DNA of 23,969 nt from Clostridia bacterium (GTDB lineage: Bacteria; Bacillota; Clostridia; Christensenellales; DUVY01): contig BNZQ01000027.1 in NCBI GenBank assembly GCA_026001225.1, forward strand, positions 1 through 23,969, written 5' to 3'. Below the pieces are notes generated by a model. That model did not search any database. It was not told the origin of the DNA and saw nothing but the letters and a program-made list of their open reading frames with translations. Numbering within the stretch: the stretch's first letter is position 1; each line of letters starts with the position of its first letter. Below are positions 1 through 6,082 of the stretch, in pieces. The translations under genes were made by a program, and so were the position numbers.

Positions 1-106
1 AAATATTAGCGCCCGGCCGCTTTCTCCCCTCTGTTCGTTACTCACTATCCGCGCCTAAAATTTCCTCCCTTATTCACTACTCGCTGTCCGTACCCCCGAC
101 ACGGCG
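1..106. repeat. Inverted repeat copy A (106 bp, perfect)
   Basis: Bases 1-106 are the exact reverse complement of 3348-3453. The repeat includes the last 12 codons of the PadR gene, its stop and the sequence just beyond it. It may extend past the window start. The two copies face each other and bracket about 3.2 kb holding four genes. A recent inverted duplication, an invertible segment or an assembly fold-back at a contig end would all look like this. Confidence 0.95.
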
Positions 107-780
107 TCGTCCCCGTCGAATTCCTCGAATTCGTTATACTCCGGTTGGGTGACGGTCGTAAAGACCGGCGATTCCACATATTCCTGCGCGCGCACGCTGT
201 CGGAATAGCTGTCGCCAGCGTAAGAGCTCATCAGATTTTCTATATCGTCCTTGGGCAGCGTCAGCGTCAGGGAGGCCGCTTCTTCCGTTTTTGCTTCCGC
301 CGCCGTATCCGTAACCGCCGAAGCTTCCGTATTCACGATGACCGTCTTTGTGATCGTGACGGCGCCGGGCACGGGCTTTTTACGCGCTTTGCGCTTAAAC
401 GGCTCAATCGGCGGGGGCAAGCGGCTTAAATCGACTTCCTTGTCGGAAATCAGGCGGTCGATGATCGTGCGCGAATATTCCCACTCGTCCTGGCTTTTGG
501 TAAAGTCCTCGATGCCTTGCTGCGTCAGGCTGTAATAGCGGCGTTTTCCGCCGTGCGTGGCGGACTCGTCGTTTGCGTAGGAGCGGATCAGCCCTTGCGC
601 CTCCAAGCGGTTCAAACAGCTGTACAGCGTGGGCTGTTTAATCTTGTACCAACCGTTGGTGCGCGACTCGACGACCTTGCAAATCTCATAGCCGTACTTG
701 TCGCCTTCGAAAAGCGCACGCATGATAATCGTGTTCACATAGAACTTAAAATCGTATTGAAGCGTATTAAATTTTTCCAT
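70..780 (-). CDS. PadR-family transcriptional regulator
   Basis: This is a 236-residue protein. Its first ~110 residues form a PadR winged-helix domain: a helix leads into GDKYGYEICKVVE, then QPTLYSCLNRLEAQGLI (recognition helix) and GGKRRYYSLTQQG (wing). PadR proteins are dimeric repressors that often control their own gene and a neighbour. The second half is not the usual PadR helical tail: a basic patch (FKRKARKKP, about 130) is followed by an acidic, low-complexity Ala/Thr/Glu region, so it is probably disordered. The last 12 codons lie in the 106-bp inverted repeat, so the native C-terminus may have been replaced. Transcription starts from a consensus promoter back-to-back with that of the thioesterase gene, which makes that operon the likely target. 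The family call is secure; ligand and target are inferred. Confidence 0.88.
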   Translation of the reverse strand: MEKFNTLQYDFKFYVNTIIMRALFEGDKYGYEICKVVESRTNGWYKIKQPTLYSCLNRLEAQGLIRSYANDESATHGGKRRYYSLTQQGIEDFTKSQDEWEYSRTIIDRLISDKEVDLSRLPPPIEPFKRKARKKPVPGAVTITKTVIVNTEASAVTDTAAEAKTEEAASLTLTLPKDDIENLMSSYAGDSYSDSVRAQEYVESPVFTTVTQPEYNEFEEFDGDDAVSGVRTASSE

Positions 781-795
781 AATTCCGTACGAACA

Positions 796-816
796 GTATA
801 GATGAAAACATTATAC
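796..816. promoter_or_regulatory. Candidate PadR operator, GTATA-N11-TATAC
   Basis: An inverted repeat with arms GTATA (796-800) and TATAC (812-816) overlaps the -10 box of the padR promoter. Binding there would block padR transcription, as expected for autoregulation. Assignment to this PadR is inferred from position. Confidence 0.35.
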
Positions 817-838
817 ATTTTTTGAAAACGTTTGTCAA
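810..838 (-). promoter_or_regulatory. Consensus promoter of the PadR gene
   Basis: Read on the minus strand this is TTGACA (833-838), a 17-base spacer and TATAAT (810-815), a perfect sigma-A promoter. Its -35 box overlaps that of the divergent thioesterase promoter, so the two promoters probably compete. Confidence 0.85.
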
Positions 839-860
839 ATCTTCGGGGATTGTGTTATAC
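832..860 (+). promoter_or_regulatory. Promoter of the thioesterase operon
   Basis: TTGTCA (832-837), a 17-base spacer and TTATAC (855-860) lie about 60 bases upstream of the thioesterase start. The word ATTGTGTTATACTT at the -10 recurs at the minus-strand YcxB-like promoter (2925-2938). The overlap with the padR -35 box suggests shared control. Confidence 0.65.
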
Positions 861-917
861 TTATATTTGCATATTTCTTACCGAAAAAGAAAAAGAGGAG
901 AAGAAGAGGTAATCGAT

Positions 918-1646
918 ATGAAAAGCTGGACATACACCGTACAGGTACGCGACGCGGATTTTTTGGATCGGATGCGGCCCGCCGCGATTTTAGACCGCTT
1001 TCAAGAGGCGGCCACTGCCGATTGGCCCTACGACCACGCGCAATTGCTCGCGCGCGGTCAGGTTTGGATTTTGGCGCGCATTTCGGCGCGCGTCTTAAAT
1101 ACGCCCAAACGGTATGTCGGCGGCGACGTTTTGCGGACGCAAACGCGGCACAATATGCCCGGCGCGGCCTATGTGGACCGCGATTTTCTGATCACCGGCG
1201 AAAACGGCGACCGTTTGGTCGAGGGAACGAGCCGCTGGTGCCTGCTCGGCGCCCGACGGGGCGGTTTAATCAGGATACGCGACTGCGCGTTTCAGAATTT
1301 TCCGACCGAGCCCGCGCCGCGCCTGGCCGATGTGCCGGTGGAAAAGCTGGCGCGCGTCGGTGCGTCGGCCGCGAATGCTTTGACATTCGCGGTGTTACCG
1401 TCCGACCTCGACCTCAATATGCACGTCAACAACGCCAAATACGCCGATTATCTGTTCAACGCGTTTTCGTTGGAGGAATTAAAAGCCTCGGAAATCGCTT
1501 TCTTTTCCCTGAATTTTCTCAAAGAGCTGAAATGCGGGCAAACGGTTTCCGTTTGGAAGGAAAAGAGGGGCGATAAGGAATACGGCTTTGAGATCAGAGA
1601 CGAGAGCGGTACGCTTTACTTGACGGCGGAGATGCGGTTTCGGTAA
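918..1646 (+). CDS. Acyl-ACP thioesterase (FatA-like, double hotdog)
   Basis: This 242-residue cytoplasmic enzyme is predicted to hydrolyse acyl-acyl carrier protein and so release free fatty acids from the fatty acid synthesis cycle. It has the two hotdog halves of the acyl-ACP thioesterase family: the N-terminal half with the central helix (FLDRMRPAAILDRFQEAA, about 15-32) and the C-terminal half with the hallmark LDLNMHVNNAKYADYLF (164-180), which carries the Asn/His residues of the active site. Length matches bacterial members. I chose ATG 918 over the upstream in-frame start at 822 because AGAGGAG-type Shine-Dalgarno sequence precedes it and homology starts at MKSWTYTVQV. The metallopeptidase gene follows 23 bases later, so the two are probably co-transcribed. 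Its divergence from padR suggests PadR control. Confidence 0.87.
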   Translation: MKSWTYTVQVRDADFLDRMRPAAILDRFQEAATADWPYDHAQLLARGQVWILARISARVLNTPKRYVGGDVLRTQTRHNMPGAAYVDRDFLITGENGDRLVEGTSRWCLLGARRGGLIRIRDCAFQNFPTEPAPRLADVPVEKLARVGASAANALTFAVLPSDLDLNMHVNNAKYADYLFNAFSLEELKASEIAFFSLNFLKELKCGQTVSVWKEKRGDKEYGFEIRDESGTLYLTAEMRFR

Positions 1647-1669
1647 CACCGATAACGAACGCCCGGATT

Positions 1670-2335
1670 ATGAACAAGCTTTTTTACGATTTGCAATACG
1701 TCAAAGGCAAGCGAACTGTTTCTATCACCGTGCGGGACGGCGCGGTCGCCGTACGCGCCCCAAAAGGCGTGAAAGCTGCAGAGATCGAACGTATCGTTGA
1801 ACAGAAAAGCGCGTGGATCGAGAAAAAGCTGTCCGAGCAAGCCGAGGAACATCAAAACACCCTGCCGTTTACGGAATACGCACGCTTTCTCTTGTTCGGC
1901 GAGACGTATCGCGCGCCGCAGGAATTGCGGGAGGCCTTGGAGCGCGCCGCGGGAAAAACGGACGGGGGACGCGCGCCGCGCGACGACCTTAAATCACTCG
2001 TCAAGCCGTATAAAGCCGCCGCCTTGCCCGTCTTGCGGAACCGACTGTCGGTCTTCGCGCAACAATTCGGCTTCGGGTTCGGCCAAATCAAATTGATCAA
2101 TTCGCGCGTCAAGTGGGGCAGCTGTGAAAGCGGAGGTACGATTTCCTTAAATTGGCGTCTGATTCTGTTGCCGCCCGCCTTGATCGATTACGTGATCATT
2201 CACGAGCTTTGTCATTTAAAGCATATGAACCATTCGGCGGCGTTTTGGGGCGCGGTCGCGTTGCGCTGTCCCAATTTCAAGGCTCGCAAAAAAGAGATGC
2301 GGAGCTGGCGTTTCGCGATTCGATTGTTCCGATAA
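1670..2335 (+). CDS. YgjP-like (DUF45/M48-type) zinc metallopeptidase
   Basis: This 221-residue protein belongs to the YgjP/WLM group of minimal zinc metallopeptidases. The catalytic motif is HELCH (178-182), followed by H185/H188 as candidates for the third zinc ligand (KHMNHSAAFW). The family signature VKWGSC (148-152) and the RLILLPPALIDYVIIHELCH block are present. The N-terminal ~60 residues match the usual beta-rich part (RTVSITVRDGAVAVRAPKG). No signal peptide or membrane segment is seen, so it is probably cytoplasmic. The biological substrate of the family is not established. The gene begins 23 bases after the thioesterase stop without a strong ribosome binding site, which suggests translation coupled to the upstream gene. 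It converges with the next gene, 7 bases apart. Confidence 0.85.
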   Translation: MNKLFYDLQYVKGKRTVSITVRDGAVAVRAPKGVKAAEIERIVEQKSAWIEKKLSEQAEEHQNTLPFTEYARFLLFGETYRAPQELREALERAAGKTDGGRAPRDDLKSLVKPYKAAALPVLRNRLSVFAQQFGFGFGQIKLINSRVKWGSCESGGTISLNWRLILLPPALIDYVIIHELCHLKHMNHSAAFWGAVALRCPNFKARKKEMRSWRFAIRLFR

Positions 2336-2342
2336 TTGACCT

Positions 2343-2906
2343 TTACAGAAGTCCTCTGCTTTGCAAAAAGGCGCGCAGCTCGTCGGGCGTTCCGGCGGTG
2401 AACGCCGTCTTTTCCAAAATGGCACGGCCCGACTTGATGCCCATGCGCCCTTGCGGCAGGTCGATTTCGATGAGGAAGTAGCCGGGAAATTCCTTTGCGC
2501 TCAAAAAAGAGGAGTACTCGAACCGCCCCGGATGCCGGACGCCGTTCCTTATAGTGGTGGAGAACAACGCCTCGTCGGTAAACAGGTGCTCCATGTAGAC
2601 GGGTATCCGTTGGTATTTGTCGAAACGGCCGCCGGTTTTCATGTTTTTTGCCGCCAGCCGGGGCACGGCATAACGAGTCACGAGGAAAAGAGAGGGGGCA
2701 ACGATCAGGAACAAGATCCCCATGATCAAGGCGGTCAGTCCGCCGGTACCGGACTTCGTGCTGCCGACGATAATGCAAATGACGGCCAGCAGCAGAAAAA
2801 ATCCCAACAGCACATAGGACATAATATTCAGCATTTTTTTGGTTTGGCCCCGGCTGTGCAGCTCCGCCAGTTCGTTATTTATCTTTGATTTTACTTCGAT
2901 ACGCAT
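2343..2906 (-). CDS. YcxB-like membrane protein
   Basis: A 187-residue protein with two adjacent membrane segments (about residues 27-47, MSYVLLGFFLLLAVICIIVG, and 57-75, LIMGILFLIVAPSLFLV). A soluble C-terminal domain follows, of the YcxB-like type, ending in a pattern such as GTPDELRAFLQSRGLL. The function of this family is unknown. I start it at ATG 2906, behind AGAGGGA, instead of an upstream in-frame start at 2996 that would lie within the promoter region. The membrane topology is clear; the family assignment rests on overall shape and the C-terminal pattern. Confidence 0.6.
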   Translation of the reverse strand: MRIEVKSKINNELAELHSRGQTKKMLNIMSYVLLGFFLLLAVICIIVGSTKSGTGGLTALIMGILFLIVAPSLFLVTRYAVPRLAAKNMKTGGRFDKYQRIPVYMEHLFTDEALFSTTIRNGVRHPGRFEYSSFLSAKEFPGYFLIEIDLPQGRMGIKSGRAILEKTAFTAGTPDELRAFLQSRGLL

Positions 2907-2925
2907 TCGGATTCCCTCTTTTAAA

Positions 2926-2954
2926 AGTATAACACAATAGGCGGGCAAATGCAA
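2926..2954 (-). promoter_or_regulatory. Probable promoter of the YcxB-like gene
   Basis: On the minus strand the -10 TATACT (2926-2931) sits 17 bases from a weak -35 TTGCAT (2949-2954). The 14-base context ATTGTGTTATACTT is identical to the thioesterase promoter. Confidence 0.45.
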
Positions 2955-3347
2955 GCCTTTTCGCGCTTCGCGGGCTTTTACCTCGTAAAAAGGCATTCGC
3001 CTTTTTCCTTGCTTTACGTCCGCTCCGCGCTTAGCTCAAAGGAGGACTTCGCTCACTCTTTGGCCCGTCAAGAAAGTATTCGCGGCATCGATTCGCTCGT
3101 GCCCCCTTGCCCCCCCCTTCATGAAAACCGCTATTCCGCTCCCACGTCCGTCAAGGCGGGCCACAGTCGCGCTCATACGCGTTTTTCATGAAGGGTGCGA
3201 AATCAGGGAAACCCCGATTTCGCGGAATCACTTTTTGCGCATACCGTCATTCAAAAACGCCTGCCGTAAGAAGGGACGCCGTAGGGTCAAGGCAGCGTGC
3301 GTCGGCCTGCCGTGGAATCCAACCGTTTAAAAAGATGGTTATGCCGT
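2955..3347. other. Non-coding, repeat- and hairpin-rich spacer
   Basis: I find no credible gene here. It holds a short terminator-like hairpin (arms 2987-2994 and 2999-3006, then T-rich), an inverted pair CCCTTCATGAAAA (3115-3127) with its complement at 3181-3195, and a hairpin with arms GCGAAATC (3197-3204) and GATTTCGC (3216-3223). Bases 3309-3345 resemble 23147-23180 (GTGGAATCC..AACCG..TTAAA..TTATGC), a member of a dispersed repeat family. The region looks like layered repeat debris. Confidence 0.6.
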
Positions 3348-3453
3348 CGCCGTGTCGGGGGTACGGACAGCGAGTAGTGAATAAGGGAGGAAATTTTAGG
3401 CGCGGATAGTGAGTAACGAACAGAGGGGAGAAAGCGGCCGGGCGCTAATATTT
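3348..3453. repeat. Inverted repeat copy B (106 bp, perfect)
   Basis: Exact reverse complement of 1-106. It carries a second, promoterless copy of the last codons of the PadR gene (reading AVSGVRTASSE and stop on the plus strand) with no PadR gene attached. It lies just upstream of the TVP38-type gene. Confidence 0.95.
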
Positions 3454-3499
3454 ATTATACCGTTTGAGTAAGATATATATGACGACAACGCTTCGCAAT

Positions 3500-3527
3500 A
3501 TGAAAAGTGAAATGTGAAAAGTGAAAA
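3500..3527 (+). repeat. Four-unit heptamer array GTGAAAA at a gene start
   Basis: Units ATGAAAA, GTGAAAT, GTGAAAA, GTGAAAA. The last unit contains the GTG start codon of the membrane protein gene and codes for its first residues. A mirror-image four-unit array lies at 15457-15484. Confidence 0.85.
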
Positions 3528-4543
3528 AGAAAAAAAAGATCCATAAACCGCGGGCCGTGTTGACGGCGTATACTCTGTGGTGCGCCGCGCTGCTCGCTCT
3601 TGCCGCCGTGTTTTTGTCTCATATGCCGCTGTGGGTGCAGTTCGCCGCCTATATTTTGGTCATGCTTTTGTTGGTCGGGGCCTATGTCACCACAGCCCTC
3701 GGAAAGCCGGCCCTGTTTAAACTGTGCGTCACCACGACGATCAGTTTGAGTTTAATCCTCGGCTTCTATATCGTTTTGGATTTGACGGGCGTTTTCGACA
3801 CGCTGACCAACATGGAATTGATCAAAAATTTCGTGCTGTCCACGGGGCCGTTGGGCATGATCGCGCTCGTCGGCCTGAAAATCGCGCAGGTCGTCGTCCT
3901 GCCCGTTCCAGGCGTGCTGATCGATTTGGCCGGCGTCGCGGTGTACGGGCCGTGGATCGGCTTCGTATTGTCTATTATCGGCACCACGATCGGTTCGGTC
4001 ATCGCGTTTTCGGTCGGCAAAATCTTCGGCAAAAAGGTGGTGTCATGGATCGTCGGGCACAAAACGGCCGAAAAATACCGCAAGCTGTTCGATAAAAAGG
4101 GACGGTTTATCTTTATTCTCATGCTGATTTTTCCGATATTTCCCGACGATATGCTGTGCATGGTCGCCGGCGTCACCACGATGAGCTACGGATATTTTTT
4201 CTTGGTCGTTTTGTTGACACGCACGTGGGGCCTTGCCACAACCTGTTTTTTAGGGAGCGGCGAGATCATTCCGTTTCACGGCTGGGGCCTTTTTGTTTGG
4301 GCGGGGATCATTATCGCCTTCGGCGTCGCTTTCTTCTTCCTGAATAAGTATAAGGATCGGCTCACGGCGTGGATTTCGGCAAGGTTCGGCGGGAAAAAGA
4401 AAAGGAAGGCGGGGGCGGATACCGGTCGGTCGCAGGAGAAAGGCGTAGGGGGCGGCAGGGTGCGCCGACCCGCAAAGGATAAAAGAATATTGGCGTTCGA
4501 GGCGGGCGAGGATTTGAAGGTTGACAAAAAGAAGAAACCGTGA
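3521..4543 (+). CDS. TVP38/TMEM64 (DedA-like, VTT domain) membrane protein
   Basis: This 340-residue inner membrane protein is of the VTT/SNARE-associated type. Several DedA-superfamily members act in lipid transport across the membrane; the role of this one is unknown. Membrane segments occur at about 13-33, 38-58 and 66-88. The VTT core follows, with re-entrant features VVLPVPGVLIDLAG (about 125-138), a glycine-rich helix GTTIGSVIAFSVGKIFGKK (about 155-173) and LIFPIFPDDMLCMVAG (about 204-219). A last helix is near 253-275, before a long basic tail rich in Lys/Arg (from 287). The GTG start at 3521 lies inside a GTGAAAA heptamer array and there is no separate AGGAGG; no better in-frame start is visible. 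The final codons contain the rnpB promoter. Confidence 0.82.
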   Translation: MKKKKKIHKPRAVLTAYTLWCAALLALAAVFLSHMPLWVQFAAYILVMLLLVGAYVTTALGKPALFKLCVTTTISLSLILGFYIVLDLTGVFDTLTNMELIKNFVLSTGPLGMIALVGLKIAQVVVLPVPGVLIDLAGVAVYGPWIGFVLSIIGTTIGSVIAFSVGKIFGKKVVSWIVGHKTAEKYRKLFDKKGRFIFILMLIFPIFPDDMLCMVAGVTTMSYGYFFLVVLLTRTWGLATTCFLGSGEIIPFHGWGLFVWAGIIIAFGVAFFFLNKYKDRLTAWISARFGGKKKRKAGADTGRSQEKGVGGGRVRRPAKDKRILAFEAGEDLKVDKKKKP

Positions 4544-4549
4544 TATAAT
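4521..4549 (+). promoter_or_regulatory. Perfect extended -10 promoter of rnpB
   Basis: TTGACA (4521-4526), a 17-base spacer and TATAAT (4544-4549) with a TG extension (4541-4542). It overlaps the last codons and the TGA stop of the upstream gene. Predicted start of the transcript is about 4556, at the 5' strand of RNase P helix P1. Confidence 0.92.
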
Positions 4550-4555
4550 ACGGCG

Positions 4556-4911
4556 AAAGAGTTGACCGGATGAACGCGGAGCGCGGAGGAAACGCGCGAC
4601 GAGGAAAGTCCGAGCGCCGCAGGGCAAGGGTGCCGGCGAAATACCGGCGGGGGCGACCTCAGGGACAGTGCAACAGAAATAAACCGCGAAGCCGTTCGTA
4701 AGGGCGGCCGTAAGGATGGAAAGGCGGCGTAAGAGACCACCTACGCCGGGGCGACCCGGCGTGACATGTAAACCCCACTCGGCGCAAGATCGAAAAAGGC
4801 ATAAGGCTGCCCGCCGCCTTTTAAAGCTACATCGCTCGAACGACGCGGCAACGCGCCGTCTAGATAGATGTTCATCCAAGACAGAACTCGGCTTACAGGT
4901 CAGTCTCTTTT
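4556..4911 (+). ncRNA. rnpB: RNase P RNA, class A
   Basis: This is the catalytic RNA that trims the 5' leader from tRNA precursors. Diagnostic elements are GAGGAAAGTCCGAGC (4601-4615) near the 5' end and ACAGAACTCGGCTTACA (4881-4897) near the 3' end, with GACAGTGCAACAGAAATAAACC in the middle typical of class A. The two ends pair as helix P1 (AAAGAG.TTGACC with GGTCA.CTCTTT). Length, about 356 nt, fits class A RNAs, as found in Clostridia; Bacilli usually have class B. Ends are set by P1 pairing and promoter spacing, so they are good to a few bases. Confidence 0.96.
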
Positions 4912-4914
4912 TGT

Positions 4915-4950
4915 GCAGAAGCGCACCGGATTAGGTGCGCTTCTGCTATT
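4915..4950 (+). terminator. Terminator of rnpB
   Basis: A perfect 13-bp stem (4915-4927 with 4934-4946, arm GCAGAAGCGCACC) and a six-base loop are followed by a short AT-rich stretch (TATTTAAT). Confidence 0.85.
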
Positions 4951-4975
4951 TAATAGTTGAGGCATATTCATAAGC

Positions 4976-5191
4976 TTATTTTAAGTGTATTCCTAAAATT
5001 TCGTCAGCCGAAGCTTCTAAAACATCACAAAGAAGAGCAAAGGTTTCTATACTCGGAATTTTTTTTGTAGTCGTATACTGGGACAGCTCGCGACGAATAT
5101 TCCCACTTTCTTGGCGATAGCCGTTTTTGTCATGCCTTGAATATCGAATCGTATCGCTTAATCTTTTTTTAATTTGTTCGCTTGTATTCAT
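4976..5191 (-). CDS. Small Xre-like HTH protein, scrambled core (copy 1)
   Basis: This 71-residue ORF has an intact start (MNTSEQIKKRLSDTIRYS) and an intact end (TTTKKIPSIETFALLCDVLEASADEILGI) typical of an Xre/Cro helix-turn-helix regulator. The middle, RHDKNGYRQESGNIRRE, does not fit the family. Reading the middle one frame over restores GMTKTAIAKKVGIFVAMLSQY, the expected helix-turn-helix. The gene has therefore gained one base near 5135 and lost one near 5090, keeping its length but scrambling the DNA-binding helices. It is unlikely to bind DNA as written unless one of the indels is a sequencing error. It is 11 bases downstream of the Xre gene on the same strand. Confidence 0.6.
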   Translation of the reverse strand: MNTSEQIKKRLSDTIRYSRHDKNGYRQESGNIRRELSQYTTTKKIPSIETFALLCDVLEASADEILGIHLK

Positions 5192-5202
5192 AATCGGATT
5201 TT

Positions 5203-5418
5203 TTAAATATCCGTGCGGCCCAAAAGATAATCCGTCGTTACGTCGAAAAAATCAGCCAACTTACAGAGAGTTTCATAATCGGTTTGTTTTCCGCGCGTTT
5301 CCCATTCGTAAACCGCATTTTGTTTTAAATGAAATTTTTCGGCAAGTTGCCGCCGCGAGAGTCGGCGCTCCAAGCGAAGTTCCCGAACCCTCTCTCCGAA
5401 TAGTTGAGACATATACAT
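5203..5418 (-). CDS. Xre/Cro-family HTH regulator
   Basis: An intact 71-residue single-domain DNA-binding protein. The helix-turn-helix is clear: GERVRELRLERRLSRRQLAEKF, then the recognition segment LKQNAVYEWETRGKQTDYETL and the closing KLADFFDVTTDYLLGRTD, typical of phage- and ICE-type repressors. The start could be 5418 (MYMSQLFG) or 5412 (MSQLFG). It is sandwiched between two copies of a second small HTH gene and probably shares a transcript with them. The pair of TTAACCA palindromes 260 bases upstream is the natural candidate operator. Such regulators often remain as relics of mobile elements, which fits the decayed, AT-richer surroundings. Confidence 0.83.
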   Translation of the reverse strand: MYMSQLFGERVRELRLERRLSRRQLAEKFHLKQNAVYEWETRGKQTDYETLCKLADFFDVTTDYLLGRTDI

Positions 5419-5422
5419 AAAC

Positions 5423-5639
5423 TTATTTTAAGTGTATTCCTAAAATTTCGTCAGCCGAAGCTTCTAAAACCTCACAAAGAAGAGCAAAGGTTTCTATGCT
5501 CGGGAATTTTTTTGTAGTCGTATACTGGGACAGCATCGCGACGAATATTCCCACTTTCTTGGCGATAGCCGTTTTTGTCATGCCTTGAATATCGAATCGT
5601 ATCGCTTAATCTTTTTTTAATTTGTTCGCTTGTATTCAT
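5423..5639 (-). pseudogene. Small Xre-like HTH gene, frameshifted (copy 2)
   Basis: A duplicate of the ORF at 4976-5191. It keeps the same early +1 insertion (TTCAAGG in place of the expected TTCAGG) but retains the T lost from copy 1 (GCGATGCTG against GCGAGCTG). It therefore stays out of frame and stops early, after about 55 codons. The run of A differs too (7 against 8), balanced by an extra C. Without the shared insertion it would code for a normal 71-residue regulator. Confidence 0.8.
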
Positions 5640-5679
5640 ATATCTATATTAACTGTCAGTAAATGTTCTGTCCTGAATT

Positions 5680-5729
5680 TTAACCATTGATTAAAACTAC
5701 AAATATAGTTAACTTTAACCAATGGTTAA
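5680..5729. promoter_or_regulatory. Pair of operator-like palindromes
   Basis: TTAACCATTGATTAAA (5680-5695) and TTTAACCAATGGTTAA (5714-5729) are inverted copies of one another with one mismatch. Each is itself nearly palindromic around TTAACCA-TGGTTAA. They lie 34 bases apart, centre to centre, between the minus-strand HTH genes and the plus-strand gene at 5754. This is the layout of a two-site repressor operator; binding by the Xre protein is inferred. Confidence 0.5.
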
Positions 5730-5753
5730 TATATACTATTGGTAAAGAACGTT

Positions 5754-6082
5754 ATGGATATGGAATATACTTATCACGGTGTCCAAGAAACCGAAGATTG
5801 CTTAAAAGAACTCGGTTTGCAATTCGTCAGGCTTCGGGACGCTCATTGGCGGGTATCGCTCAAACGGGGCGACGAGTCTTTTATGATTATTGCTTCTTGG
5901 CGGCAAGAGGGAGATAAAATTCATGCTTCATTCGGCTTGTCCGTCAATTTAGCCACCGTATTCAAAACCGCCGCCGAGTACGTTCTTATGCCGCGAAGCT
6001 TGCGCGCTATATTCACGTTTTGGAAAATTTGCAACAATTGGAAGTGTACGGTATAAGGGCTACTCAATTCCCAATCTCTTGA
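5754..6082 (+). pseudogene. Hypothetical protein, frameshifted near its end
   Basis: I do not recognise the family. The ORF starts at ATG 5754 (MDMEYTYHGVQETEDCLKEL) and as written ends at 6056 with an unnatural tail (MPRSLRAIFTFWKICNNW). Shifting by one base near 5985 gives YAAKLARYIHVLENLQQLEVYGI, a credible amphipathic helix, and a stop at 6080-6082. One base therefore seems to be missing at about 5983-5988. The reading would be about 109 residues, with a small alpha/beta look (WRVSLKRGDESFMIIASWRQEGD). The corrected end overlaps the 3' end of the deacetylase gene on the other strand. Confidence 0.6.

Larger units (their letters stand above)
4952..5639. repeat. Tandem duplication, period 447-448 bp, in regulator genes
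   Basis: Bases 4952-5191 and 5399-5639 are near-identical direct copies (about 240 bp) separated by an Xre-type gene. The left copy begins with the 5' end of a second Xre gene (a remnant coding for MPQL), whose body is missing. The original arrangement was therefore a tandem array of the unit [Xre gene + small HTH gene], partly deleted on the rnpB side. Confidence 0.9.

Noticed and set aside
822..917. Upstream N-terminal extension of the thioesterase
   Set aside because: It would overlap the promoter, lacks family similarity, and ATG 918 has a good ribosome binding site.
3121..3409. Short ORFs in the repeat-rich spacer
   Set aside because: They have no family resemblance and cross the inverted repeat and hairpins; the region looks non-coding.
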